Assembly (NCBI GenBank): GCA_019188245.1
Contig: JAECZO010000107.1
Location: 15,001-79,000 of the forward strand
DNA from: Novymonas esmeraldas
Lineage: Eukaryota > Euglenozoa > Kinetoplastea > Trypanosomatida > Trypanosomatidae
Direction of reading: 5' to 3'
DNA: 64,000 nucleotides
The notes beneath the pieces are model-generated. The model saw only the letters and a list, made by a program, of their open reading frames with translations. It made no database searches and was not told the origin of the DNA. A program made the translations under genes and the position numbers. Positions 10,093-20,069 of this stretch are shown piece by piece. How positions within the stretch are numbered: position 1 is the first letter of the stretch; the number at the start of each line of letters is the position of its first letter.

Positions 10093-10848
10093 TTAGTCGG
10101 CAACGGTGCCGAAGTAGCGGTCGCCGAAGTCGCCGAGACCCGGCAGGATGTACATGCGCTCATCCAAGTCGTCGTCGATCGCAGCAGTCACGATTTGAAT
10201 CTTGGGGAACCGCGCAAGGTACTTCTTGATGCCGGCCGGGGCTGCAACTAGGTTCAGGAAGATGATGTTCTCCTCCAACACACCGTACTCGTTGATCAGG
10301 ATCTCCGTCGCTCTGATGGCGCTGCCGCCGGTGGCGCACATAGGGTCAAGCAGCAGCACGCGCCGCGTGTCGACGTCCTTGGGCATCTTGCTGTAGTTGA
10401 AGCGGGCATCAGGGCCCTTGTCAGCGCTCTGCTCGTCGCGCTGGACGAGGATCTTGCCAATGCGGACACCGCGGCACATCTCGCGCAGCACGCGCTCCAT
10501 CGACTCGCCAGCGCGCATGATGGAAACGCCGATGATGCCGCGGGCGTCGGGGCGGACACCCTTGTACACGGCACCCGTAGGCGTCACGACGTTGCACGGC
10601 TCCACAGGGATCATGCACAGCGCCGCCTCGAGGATGAGGCGCATGATGCGCTCCGAGTAGAAGACAAAGTCCGTGCGCTGCGTCTCGACGTTGCGGATGA
10701 CGGTGAAGAGGAAGTGCAGCTGCGGCGTCTGCGGCAGCAGGTGCAGGTGACCGGGAAACATGTTCAGAATTTGCATGGTGCTCTCGCCGCTCATCGGAGA
10801 GACGCCGTGTATGTGTACGGCGGACGTGCCATCATGCTGGGTCGCCAT
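10093..10848 (-). CDS. UPRT: Uracil phosphoribosyltransferase (251 aa)
   Basis: Converts uracil and PRPP to UMP, the pyrimidine salvage step. Residues 101-117 contain the MRAGESM motif. The PRPP-binding loop is LLLDPMCATGGSA at 165-177. The C-terminal uracil-binding segment YILPGLGDFGDRYFG lies at 233-247; this is the classic UPRT signature. Length fits the family (about 210-250 residues). The ATG at 10848 is the first after a strong splice-acceptor signal at 10896-10897, giving a 5' UTR of about 47 nt; the frame extends further upstream but without support. No obvious targeting signal; the last residues are not a peroxisomal SKL-type tail. Confidence 0.97.
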   Translation of the reverse strand: MATQHDGTSAVHIHGVSPMSGESTMQILNMFPGHLHLLPQTPQLHFLFTVIRNVETQRTDFVFYSERIMRLILEAALCMIPVEPCNVVTPTGAVYKGVRPDARGIIGVSIMRAGESMERVLREMCRGVRIGKILVQRDEQSADKGPDARFNYSKMPKDVDTRRVLLLDPMCATGGSAIRATEILINEYGVLEENIIFLNLVAAPAGIKKYLARFPKIQIVTAAIDDDLDERMYILPGLGDFGDRYFGTVAD

Positions 10849-12011
10849 CAGCGCGGGAGGACACGTGACAAAGATGCGGGTAGCGGTTGCCGACGCTGTA
10901 GGAGAGAGAGAGAGACAAGGTGCAAGGAGGTGTAAAGCGGGAAGCACCGCACGCGCACAGTAATTCTATTCAAACAAGATAAAAAGTTCGCTATCAATGT
11001 GTCTGTGTGTGTTTGTGTGTGTGTGTTGTGTGCCTAGGAGTGGTGTATCTCGCCTTTTTTTTTTGGTTGTTGTTGTGAGTGTGAGAGCAAAATGACGAGT
11101 CCTTGAAGGGGAAAACAAAACGTGTAATGCAACACAAGAGGAGGAAAACGTGAATCGGATTCGATGTGTTCACTCACTCACTCTGTCTTTGTCGATGTGG
11201 TGGTGTGGGTGTGGATTGACGGGGAGGGGAGGGGGGGGGCCTTGTGATGGCAGTTAATTAGCTCGTCAGATGAGGAAGTACAAGGAAAGGAGTTAGGAGC
11301 GGCGAGCTCAATTTGAAACGAGGAGCCAAGGAAAGGAAAGGGGGGGTGGAGGGCTATGAGATAGAGACAGCGCACACAGATGGCAATGGCAACACCGCAA
11401 ACTTGAGTGGGTACTGAACGGTTGAGAAGAAGGGAGACGCAGAAGAGATCTTGTGGTCGATGCGCAATTATGTTGAAGGTGACGACAGAGAGGGAAGTGA
11501 GGGAAGTGAAGAAGCGGTGGAGAGAAGACAGCGGGTGTAAGAGGAGGAGAAGGCAAGCAGTGGCGAAGGAACAACTCTCTCGCCGTGAAAGGGAGCCACG
11601 ACCACTACTACCACCACTCCCGCGCCCTTCCTCGTCCACACGACACCACAGTCACGTCGACATCACTGAGGGGCAGCGAGGGGAAGAGGGAGACGCACGC
11701 GCACTCGTTGTACTGTTTTTTTTTTTTTTTTTGGAGAAGAGGGAATGTTTGAACCAAGTGAGTGACGCGCGCACGCGTCCTCTATTTATGTACATCGAAG
11801 AAGCGACGTCACACCGGTGCAGGAAAGGGAAGCGAAGACGAGAGGAGCAGTCGGCGTCCACCCCTCCCCCTTCCCTCTCTCCCACACCTGTGCACACACA
11901 CACACACACACACACTCATCATCACCATCGACAGGAAGGGGGGACAGAAGGAGCGAGGACCAGCGCGCGCTCGTATGTGTGTGTGTGTGTGTGTGTGCAT
12001 GCGGCGAGGCT
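10849..12011. other. Intergenic spacer/UTR, no gene seen
   Basis: Apart from the UPRT acceptor, it holds (TG)n at about 10998-11030, a poly(T) run near 11056-11063, a poly(T) tract at about 11716-11732, (CA)n at about 11894-11915 and (TG)n at about 11977-11998. The open frames encode only simple-sequence peptides. Confidence 0.65.
10896..10920 (-). promoter_or_regulatory. Spliced-leader acceptor site of UPRT
   Basis: In mRNA sense a (CT)n pyrimidine tract ends in CCTACAG; the AG is at plus positions 10897-10896. No ATG lies between it and the UPRT start. Tract plus first AG is the known trans-splicing signal in trypanosomatids. Confidence 0.7.
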
Positions 12012-13136
12012 CTACTTCTTGAAGCGGCCTTTCATGTTGACCAGCCGACGGAAGTCGTCCAGGCTGATGCGGCCGTCACCGTCGAAGTCAGCCGTGCTCA
12101 CCAGGACCGCCAGCTCCTCTTCGCTCAGCTCACCGAAGCCGACGCGTGCCATGATGCGGGAGAGCACGTCCTCCTCCACGTAGCGGGAGTGGCGCGGGTC
12201 GTAGATGCGGAACGCCTCGCCGACAGCGTCGAAGCCGACGCCGCCGTCGCCGCCGCGCGCGTTGGCGTGGCCGTGGCTGCCGACGAGGTACGAGTCCAGG
12301 CTGGCCGTGAAGGCGGCAGTCGAGGCCGCGCGCGACTGCTGTGTGGGCGGCGCGTCCCCAGCACTGCCTTGCGTAGCACCAAGGGTGCGCTGCAGCTGCT
12401 GGAAGGAGTTGATGAGCTCCCACAGCTGATCCACGTCAAGCCCGGCGCGCGTGCCTGCGGCGCGCAACCCTCCCGCGCCAGCGAGGCCTGCGTCGCCGCC
12501 ACCGAAGCCGCCGTCGATGGGACTCGGGCCACCGCCGAAGGACAAATTTGCGGGAGGGGAAGGCGACACTACAGGACTGGGCGACTGGCCGTGGCCCCCG
12601 TCGGCAGCGGAGCTGCCGTGCACGGCAGCTGATGACGTCTTGGTCGCGCTGGCGCCGCCGCTGCCGCTGGGGTCCTCAACGAGGAACTTGTACTCCTTGC
12701 TCGTCAGCTGCGGGTAGAAGGCGGAGAGGCGGTGCTTGAGGTTGCTCATGGTGAGGAGCCCGCTACCGTTCACGTCGAGGAATTCAAACGCGGCGACTAC
12801 GTCATCGCGTGTCAGCTGGAACGGTGGAAGGTACTCGCGCTCGTGCCCGTGACCACCGAGGAGCGGCGATGAGGTGTACGCGGCGTCATCACGGCCGCCA
12901 CGACCCTCCCCGTCAGCGCCGACTTCATGGATGAAGGAGGTGTCCAGGCTCAACTCGTTGCTGTGCATCTGTCCGGCCGCCTCGCCGCCGGCGATGGTGG
13001 GGTCGAACTTCACGCTCCGGTGCGACTTGCCACGCGCGGGTGACGCGACTGCCGACGTAGTCGCGGACGCGTTCGTGACCGACATGCGGGGTGAGGCGTC
13101 CATACTCATCCCCGGCGGAGAGCCTAGCGGGTCCAT
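12012..13136 (-). CDS. EF-hand protein with divergent calcium loops (374 aa)
   Basis: A Ser/Pro/Ala-rich N-terminus (1-100) precedes an EF-hand at about 110-140 with loop DVNGSGLLTMSN (121-132). A Gly/Ser/Pro-rich linker of about 130 residues then separates a C-terminal EF-hand pair. In the pair, one loop (YDPRHSRYVEED, about 315-327) has lost most ligands; the last loop, DFDGDGRISLDD at 350-361, is nearly canonical but has Asp instead of Glu at position 12. The protein ends MKGRFKK. The layout suggests a calcium sensor or a scaffold with one good site. It is not calmodulin, centrin or CALFLAGIN-like by length. The ATG at 13136 sits just after a pyrimidine-rich stretch in mRNA sense. Confidence 0.85.
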   Translation of the reverse strand: MDPLGSPPGMSMDASPRMSVTNASATTSAVASPARGKSHRSVKFDPTIAGGEAAGQMHSNELSLDTSFIHEVGADGEGRGGRDDAAYTSSPLLGGHGHEREYLPPFQLTRDDVVAAFEFLDVNGSGLLTMSNLKHRLSAFYPQLTSKEYKFLVEDPSGSGGASATKTSSAAVHGSSAADGGHGQSPSPVVSPSPPANLSFGGGPSPIDGGFGGGDAGLAGAGGLRAAGTRAGLDVDQLWELINSFQQLQRTLGATQGSAGDAPPTQQSRAASTAAFTASLDSYLVGSHGHANARGGDGGVGFDAVGEAFRIYDPRHSRYVEEDVLSRIMARVGFGELSEEELAVLVSTADFDGDGRISLDDFRRLVNMKGRFKK

Positions 13137-15570
13137 CCCTCTACAGCGGGGGGAGAAGGTGAAGGAAGAGAGGGAAATCTCTTTGTGTGTCTTTCTTTTT
13201 TTTTGTGTGTGTGTGTGTGCTCGGCTGTGCGTGCGGTGCGTGGCCGCTTTTCTCTTTTCCCTTTCGCTGCAGATGCGATGCTCAGATGTGTCGGGAGGAT
13301 ACCCGGCGTATGTGCGCGGCACAAGACGTTACACAGCAAAAGAAGAGGAGGAGAGGGAAGGTGTGACAGGAAGGAAGGAAGGATGCCTCACGTGGAAGCC
13401 GCCAGCCACACACGCACGCATCATGTGCACGCGTGTGAGTGTGTGTGTGTCCGCCTGGACAGCGGCGATGGGGAGGCGGGTCACAGGCGTGGAGCACCAC
13501 AAAGAAGAAGGAAAGAGCACCTGGCGGAGAAGGAGGAGGGTGAGGCTAAAGGAGGCCCCCCCACTTGCCCACCACCCCTCGATGGACAGCGCAGATGTGC
13601 ACGATGAAGAAGAGAACAACTTCGGCGGGTGCCCGCCTGCGAGGAGGGGAGAGGGGCGGGCGGGGAAGGAGACGACCGTGAGCCGTGCGTCTCTCGATCC
13701 TCGAGACGAGAGAGACGAGAGGGAAAGTGTGTGTCGAGCACACGCCTGCGCCTTGTCCTTCTTTGACACACCACGTCACACCTCCTCCTCCTCCTCCGTC
13801 CCTCGACCCTCATCTCCCGTCCGTCACCACAAGAGACGTCTTCCCACCTCGACAGAGAGAGACACACACACACACAAACACACACGCACACACACCACCA
13901 CAATTTCCTGGCTACTCCTCCCTTCCGATCACGCGTCTTTCTCTCTCTCTACTGTTGTGTATGTGTGTGTGCGTGTGTGACAGCCCGCACCTGTGTCTGG
14001 ACGACACACACAGCCCCTCTGCTCAAACTTTTTTTTTTTTATTGCCATAGCCTCTCCCCTCCACACATACACACATACACCACAAAAAAAAAAAAAAAAA
14101 GAAGAGTAGGAGTAGACAGTGACACACGTCACTGTCAGCACCGCCACTGCCACCTCGGCTCCCTTGGTCAATCCACCTCCCTCCCCCCATCTTCACCCCC
14201 ACCCACCTTTGCAGCCCCGTCTCAGGAGAAGCCCGCATCATAGAAGGGGATCGCGAGCTGGAGCAGGAGCAGGAGGAGGAGGAGGTTGAAAGAACTGAAA
14301 CGAGTGGGTCTCAGCACCTCAACAGACGCGAATCTTGGTGTGCGTGGGCAGTAAGGGACACCCCCCAAGACACACACACACACACACATATACAGACAGA
14401 CAGACAGACAGACAGAGAGAGATCAAACAGCACCACCACAACAACTACCGCCCCACAAAAAAAAAAAAAACAGAAGAGAGACAGACGGCGCCAACGCCAA
14501 CAACACGCGAGCAGCAGCAGGTCAACTCAACGCCGATGAAAGGAAGTGGGGGAGGGAAAGGCGAGGGAGGGGCCGCCCTCACGTTAGATTAAGAGCGGGA
14601 CACGCAAGCACAGACACACAAATCGACATCACGCACGGCAGCGAGCAAACAACAGCGGTAGGTTCCTCAACAGCGGTGGCAGCGGTGAATCACCCAGCAT
14701 GAGCAAGAGGGAGAGAGACACACGGGAAGGAGGTGAGAGAGGGAGAAGGGAGTGTGAAAGAGAAGAAAAGCGAGCTGGAACAGAACGCCAAATCCATGCC
14801 AGACCCAACAAGGCGTACACACACACACACACACATAAACAGACCAAGATACACACACACGCACACACCGGTTTCGGTATCTCTCTCGGTAGAGCAGATG
14901 AACAAGTGGTGGGAGGGAGACCTCTTCTTCGTCCTCTCCACCACCCCCTCATCCCGCCTCGGCCCCAACACACTCCTTGCGCTGACACCTACACGCACTG
15001 CGTCTTCTTCTCCACACACACAGACACAAGGATCTCGGCACTGCAGAAGACGTGCACCGTGGACTCCGCATCCCACAACACCTCTACCCCAGTGTGAATC
15101 ACTGCACAGACCTTGCGACGGTAGGGACATGACAATGCTGTGGTTGGAAGAGGGAGAGGGAGAGAGAGAGAGAGCGTGACGCGGCTGCCAGCCACTGCCA
15201 CCACACTGCAGAGCCGCCGTCACGCTGAGTGTCACACCAAGAATCGCTGCGCTCAAGAGATCATAAAATCGAGAAAAGCTCACGACAACAAAAAGGAGAC
15301 ACAAACACAAAAAAAAAAGGGGGAGACACAACAGGGGGCGAAGAGAGAGATGTGAGGGTGTGATGAAGCACCGCCAACGCCGCGGTGCCATCTATCCTGA
15401 AGATGAGCAAGAGAGAAGAGAACAAGAGAAAAAAAAAAAAGGAAGAGATGAAGAAGAAGAAGAGAGAGAGAGAGAGCGCGAGGAGGGCTCCATCTCACCT
15501 ACCGCTCTCCAGTTGGCGCGCCAAAAGGCGGCTCAGCCCGTGCCTCCTCTCCTTCGCCTCTCCTGCGCCG
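13137..15570. other. Long intergenic spacer/UTR (2.4 kb), no gene seen
   Basis: Dominated by simple sequence: (CA)n near 13862-13892, poly(T) near 14030-14041, poly(A) at about 14083-14100, (CAGA)n at about 14393-14415, (CA)n near 14818-14835 and several GA-rich stretches near 15140-15175 and 15420-15480. Frames open on either strand are repeats or homopolymers in translation. It is expected to hold the 3' UTR of the methyltransferase gene and the 5' UTR of the EF-hand gene. Confidence 0.65.
14393..14415. repeat. (CAGA)n tandem repeat
   Basis: Five to six CAGA units directly after a CA tract. Confidence 0.8.
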
Positions 15571-16947
15571 TCATATCGCCCGCACCTCTGCGCTGCCGCC
15601 CTTCTGCTCCTTCTCCAGTGTGTCTGTGAGAGGACGCTGCAGGACAAAGAAGGCGCAGCGGTACACGAGTTGCTTCATGCTGCGCTGGTTGTTCGTGTAG
15701 GTGGTGTCAATAAACGTTGGCGGGCCGTTGAGAACGAAGCCGATGCGCTGCGCCACCGTGAGCACCTCACCCAGCGACAGTTCAATCGACATGTCGTCCG
15801 TGCTATCGGCAAAGTGGTACAACAGCGGCCCGACGTTGACCCAGTAGCCTCCAGGCACGAGAAGGTTGTAGATGATCTCCAGATACTCGATTATGTTGTG
15901 CGCCGTGTCGATGAAGAAGCACGTGGCGACGACGGACCATGTCTTGTGCTGGTGCGGCTTCGCGTACACCTCGGTGAAGTCGCCGGCGACCATGGAAAGC
16001 TGGCCGAACGCCAGGCCCTCATCGCGCAGCGCGTCGATCGCCTCCGAGGCGCACAGGTCCGGGATCTGCACTTCTGCGAACTGATCGGCGCGGTTGACTA
16101 AGTTGCACGTGCTGTCGCTGTAGGGGTAGATCTTGTGCTGGCAAGACTCGAACACGTGGTTCTGGATGTAGTGACCGGCGATGAGCATGTGGTAGCTGAA
16201 CTCGTTTGCTTGCGCAAAGAAGCCGCGCAGGGCAAGCTCGACGGAGAGCCGGCACAGCCCCGCGCCAGGTATGAGCACGCGCACGCTCTCGCGCTCGCCG
16301 CGATTGGGGAAGCAGCGGTCAAGCGTGTCGAGGATGGGCTTGTAGACGCAGTCGCGCTCCGCCACCCCTTCAGCGGACCAGTCTCGCACGAACTGGCGCA
16401 GCGTCGAGAAGACCTTGTCCATGTCTAGCGGCGTCGGCGGCGGCACCTCCTCCATGCGCACGGTCGTCCCTTCCGGCCAGTAGCTGTCGAAGAGCTCCTC
16501 GCTCGCTTCGCAGATGGCGTCGAAGAAGGTGCTGTTCACCTCGATGCACTCGAGGTACTTCTCGAGAATCTTGTCGAGATCGATGCACAGCAAATCGCGG
16601 TGCTGGTCCTGCAGCTTGCGGAAGTTGGTGTGCCGCATGTCGCGGGCCGCCATCGCCTGTCGCTTGTAGTGGTGGAAGGCGCGGACGGTGCGCAGGAAGC
16701 TGACATGGTCTTCCACCATATCTGGGTCGATCACAGACCCGGGCTCTGGGGCGTGGGGCTGATAGAGCGGCACCGGCTGGCCAGCGGCGCTGTCCATGGA
16801 GTACGGCGGCGGCGCCACGCCCTGGTGCTTGTCGCCCGGTGCCTCGCTGGACTTGCCGCTGCCTTGCTGAGCGGCACGCGGCGGCGGTGGTGATGCAGAG
16901 GCTCCGTTGCTGCTACCGCGACGCACTACCCGCTTGTCTCCTGGCAT
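15571..16947 (-). CDS. N2227-family methyltransferase, carnosine N-methyltransferase-like (458 aa)
   Basis: Family members transfer a methyl group from S-adenosylmethionine; the human member methylates carnosine. After a disordered N-terminus (1-70), the family helical region has the motif VRAFHHYKRQA at about 88-98. The SAM-binding motif VLIPGAGLCRLSVELA lies at 224-239. The family-specific NEFSYHMLIAGHYIQN stretch is at 248-263. Motif-like FFIDTAHNIIEYL is at 344-356 and the GGYWVNVGPLLYHF segment at 366-379. All are close to the YNL092W/CARNMT1 pattern, and the length fits. The natural substrate in trypanosomatids is unknown; carnosine is not expected, so a peptide or another histidine substrate is an inference. 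Start: the ATG at 16947 is the first one after the acceptor near 17116. Confidence 0.9.
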   Translation of the reverse strand: MPGDKRVVRRGSSNGASASPPPPRAAQQGSGKSSEAPGDKHQGVAPPPYSMDSAAGQPVPLYQPHAPEPGSVIDPDMVEDHVSFLRTVRAFHHYKRQAMAARDMRHTNFRKLQDQHRDLLCIDLDKILEKYLECIEVNSTFFDAICEASEELFDSYWPEGTTVRMEEVPPPTPLDMDKVFSTLRQFVRDWSAEGVAERDCVYKPILDTLDRCFPNRGERESVRVLIPGAGLCRLSVELALRGFFAQANEFSYHMLIAGHYIQNHVFESCQHKIYPYSDSTCNLVNRADQFAEVQIPDLCASEAIDALRDEGLAFGQLSMVAGDFTEVYAKPHQHKTWSVVATCFFIDTAHNIIEYLEIIYNLLVPGGYWVNVGPLLYHFADSTDDMSIELSLGEVLTVAQRIGFVLNGPPTFIDTTYTNNQRSMKQLVYRCAFFVLQRPLTDTLEKEQKGGSAEVRAI

Positions 16948-17567
16948 CGCCGACAGCCCCGGGCACGAATGGTGCGTGTGCTTTTTTCGTGTGAAAACGC
17001 GTGTGTGTGTGTGTGTGTGTGTGTTTGTTTGTGTGATGGGAAGTGGAAGAGTGAGTGCGCGCGTCAACGGCTGACGTTGTCTGCTCTGAAGTGCCACCAC
17101 AGCTTGTATACTCACCTGAGAGAGAGGTACGGAGAGAGAGAGAGAGACAGACAGTGTGAGTAAAATAGAAGGAGAAGAACAGAGAGCCGAAGCAGGTGTG
17201 GGCAGTGTGTCTAATGGAAGGGGAGAGGGGAGGTCATCCACTGTAATGCGCAACGAGGTCGTGGGAGGACACCGGTGGTAGAGTGACACGTTCCTTCCCA
17301 AAACCTCTTCGCTCCGTGACGGCGTCCACCGCGGAACGCGGCGAGACGGCGAGTATGAAGGTCACGACACACACACTCACACACATATATACAAATGCAC
17401 ACAGGCACGTACACATGCGCGCACCAGCCTCCACGGCGACACACCGCCCTTGACTGTGTCCATGGTGGTGGTTGGGAGAGCACGAAAAACTGCTGTAAAG
17501 CGCACACGCGCTTTCATGTGAGTAGGAGTGTAGTTGTGTGTGTGTGTGTAAGCTGATGCACCACCTC
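16948..17567. other. Intergenic spacer/UTR, no gene seen
   Basis: Short spacer holding the 5' UTR of the methyltransferase and the 3' UTR of the upstream gene. It has (TG)n near 17001-17035, (CA)n near 17370-17402 and (TG)n near 17534-17550. Confidence 0.65.
17116..17151 (-). promoter_or_regulatory. Spliced-leader acceptor of the N2227 methyltransferase
   Basis: In mRNA sense, two CT-rich runs end in CTCTCTCAG with the AG at 17117-17116; the implied 5' UTR is about 168 nt. The bases just after the AG happen to read GTGAGTAT, like a cis-splice donor; I treat that as chance. Confidence 0.55.
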
Positions 17568-19265
17568 TCACAAGACGCCAAGTGCATGCAGGTGCAGGTA
17601 GTCGGAAAGATCGCGCTGCAGGCGGTAGCGCACAACGTGCACCTCTGTGTGCAGACGCGCCAGCTCGCTGCGGCTCTCCTCCTGCGTGCGCAGCCACGCC
17701 GACAGCTCTGCTCGAAACTTCGGCGTGCACAGCTCTCCACGGTACCAGCTGCGCAGCTCTTGGATCGTGTCACCGTAAGCGCGCAGACGCCGCTCCAGGT
17801 TGCTTTCGGCAGCGGTGAGGGCGTTGTACTGGAGACGCAGCACCGCCACATCTTGCTCACCGGCGAGCAGCAGCGATGTAAGCGGTGCTGTGGAGGCAGC
17901 TTCCTGGAAGCTCTTGTGCGCGTGCCGGGCCTCCTCGCTGCGCGCCCATGTCTGCAGATCACCGTGCTCAAGAGACTGCGGATACTCGCGAAGGGAATGG
18001 AACTGGCTACGCGGCGTCGCGGGAGGCGCCGACGCGCTCGGTGGTGGGGGAAGGGACGACAGCTTGCTCGCCGCAGCCGCTACCTCGGGCGGCCTCTGCC
18101 GCGGCGCCTCCTCATCGTTCTCCCTCTTCTCCGCGTCCGAGGCGTCGCTCGACGACGCGCGAGCACGCTTGCGCGGCTGCTCTCCCTCGCCACGCCCCCG
18201 GACGAGCTCAGGATGGCGCTTGCGAGTTTCCAGTACGACGTCACGGTCTGCGTAGCGTTCCATGGCGTCCATCCGCTGCTCCGACGCCGGCCAGTGCAGG
18301 GCCAGGGCTGGGTACGCGCGGTTCGCGGCCCTGTGCCGTGTCTCGCCGTCTGTAAACTCATCCAACGACATCAGCAGGTAGCCGTCGCTCTTGAGCTCGC
18401 GCAGGCGCGGCTGGCGCGCATTGGGTGACGTGAGCAGCTCCACGGCAGCAGCAACGTCGGTGTCGGTGTAGTGCATCGTTGCCCCTGTCCCTGCCGAGGG
18501 CAGCGCGAGTGTGCGATGGCGGCCGGCGCTGCCGGATGACGCGGCTGTCGCTGGCATGGACGTGCAGAGCTCACGAACCACGTGTGCTGTCGCGCACCGC
18601 TGCGGGGCGAGCACCTGCACCAGGCGCCGCACAAGCGCGGTGTGCTGCTCGACGAGCTGGTCCAGAGAGAGGCCGAGCAGCGTCGATGCTTCGGCAGAAG
18701 ATGCCGTTGACGGCGGCCTCTCGGCGGCCGGCGCCGCGTCGAGCCTCCCTTGCACATCTGGCGCAGCCGTGGCGGCGGGGTCGGAAGCGGCAGAGCGTGG
18801 TGCTGCGTCCTCGCGCAACAGCGCCGTCTGCCGCCATGTGTCAGGCTTCATGTAGAGTCGCAGCGCCTGTCTCTCAGACAGCGGCGCGCACACGACCTCC
18901 TCCGCGGCTGGGATGTGCGGCATGGCAGCTTTCCACGTATCACAGGGGGAGTCGCTCACACCGCCGCCCGCGGGGACGCCGATGAGGGTGAGCTCAACCG
19001 TCCAGCGACAGCAGCGGCCGGCGTCGTCGAACACGGCGTACCGCGGCACCGCAAAGGTGGAGGCGCTTCCGGAGTGCACGACCATGCCCTCGGCTGTGGC
19101 CCTGCGCGGCAGCGGTGCGGGGGGCGGATCCACTGTCAGGTAGGCGGCAACGCCGGCAGAGCTGCCGGGCTGCGTGACAGCGTGCTGCAGCAGGTCTGGC
19201 AGAGTGCCCAGCACACAGATGCGGCGAGGCAGAGAGGCCGACGAGGATGGAGGCGAGGACGCCAT
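17568..19265 (-). CDS. Conserved unknown, possible ELL-like elongation factor (565 aa)
   Basis: No motif is certain. Residues 1-150 are beta-rich with a Pro/Ala linker. A central helical part, about 195-330, contains SLDQLVEQHTALVRRLVQVL and a pattern compatible with a winged helix. A charged Arg/Glu/Ala-rich linker (about 330-420) includes a basic patch, PRKRARASS, that could be a nuclear signal. The final 140 residues (422-565) form a three-helix coiled coil beginning FHSLREYPQSLEHGDLQTWA, with spacing similar to the occludin homology domain at the end of ELL. This order resembles the ELL RNA polymerase II elongation factor family, but that is inference from layout. The start ATG at 19265 was preferred to the non-conserved 13-codon extension. 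Confidence 0.7.
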   Translation of the reverse strand: MASSPPSSSASLPRRICVLGTLPDLLQHAVTQPGSSAGVAAYLTVDPPPAPLPRRATAEGMVVHSGSASTFAVPRYAVFDDAGRCCRWTVELTLIGVPAGGGVSDSPCDTWKAAMPHIPAAEEVVCAPLSERQALRLYMKPDTWRQTALLREDAAPRSAASDPAATAAPDVQGRLDAAPAAERPPSTASSAEASTLLGLSLDQLVEQHTALVRRLVQVLAPQRCATAHVVRELCTSMPATAASSGSAGRHRTLALPSAGTGATMHYTDTDVAAAVELLTSPNARQPRLRELKSDGYLLMSLDEFTDGETRHRAANRAYPALALHWPASEQRMDAMERYADRDVVLETRKRHPELVRGRGEGEQPRKRARASSSDASDAEKRENDEEAPRQRPPEVAAAASKLSSLPPPPSASAPPATPRSQFHSLREYPQSLEHGDLQTWARSEEARHAHKSFQEAASTAPLTSLLLAGEQDVAVLRLQYNALTAAESNLERRLRAYGDTIQELRSWYRGELCTPKFRAELSAWLRTQEESRSELARLHTEVHVVRYRLQRDLSDYLHLHALGVL

Positions 19266-20069
19266 CACAGCAACGACGAGGAGACAACACCGTCGAGCAC
19301 ACACCTACATAAACACACACACACACACGTACTGGACCTCGACAAGCTCTCCTACTGCGTAGGCAAAGCCACGCGCTGACCTGTACGCACGGCAGCGTCA
19401 CAGGCACCGACAGTGCTGCGCCGTACGGTGGAGGGACAAGAGACAAGAGACAAGAGACAAGAGGAAGAGGAGGAGACGAGAGGGAGTTGTGGTGGGAGAG
19501 AAGTGGAGGTTAGCGCCACCACCACAATGGATACACGACTGCCGCGCATGGTCGACGGAGTGCAGGACAGTTTTTTTTTTGTTTTTTTCGCGTGTTCCAT
19601 CCGCGTCCAGAGGCGCGCGTCGCGCTCTTCGTATTTGCTGGAGCAGCAGTAGTCACACCGCCGTACACACACACGCACACATACACACACACATACACGT
19701 ATGCCTGCACACGCGTACACAGGATGAGGACACGGCGGCCAGAGCAACAAAGAGCAGTAGACACACGCCGGAGCAACATGCAAGAAAGAGGTGCATGCGC
19801 AAGGACACACTTCACAGATCATATGAATATCACAACGCACGAGACAGAGAGAGGGAGAGGACCGGCCGCAAGAAGAGAGCGAGAGTGCTGTGAGAAGGCG
19901 CGCAGAGTCTGCGCCACCGCTCTCTCTCCCTCCCCGTCTTCCCTCACCTCCACCGACTCCAATCGCTTTCCAGATCGCACACGCGTGCCTCCGTGTGTGT
20001 ATCTGTGTGCGTGTCCTGCTGCGCCACTCTCCCTCTCTCGAGGCTCCCTCCTTTCCGCCTCCGCACTGA
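19266..20069. other. Intergenic spacer/UTR, no gene seen
   Basis: Contains (CA)n near 19313-19328, a short tandem ACAAGAG-type repeat at about 19435-19463, poly(T) near 19570-19586 and CA-rich sequence at 19660-19700. No coding-like frame. Confidence 0.6.

Noticed and set aside
17108-17117. Cis-splice donor-like GTGAGTAT directly after an acceptor AG
   Set aside because: Cis introns are almost absent in trypanosomatids and the downstream CDS is complete from its ATG without any intron.
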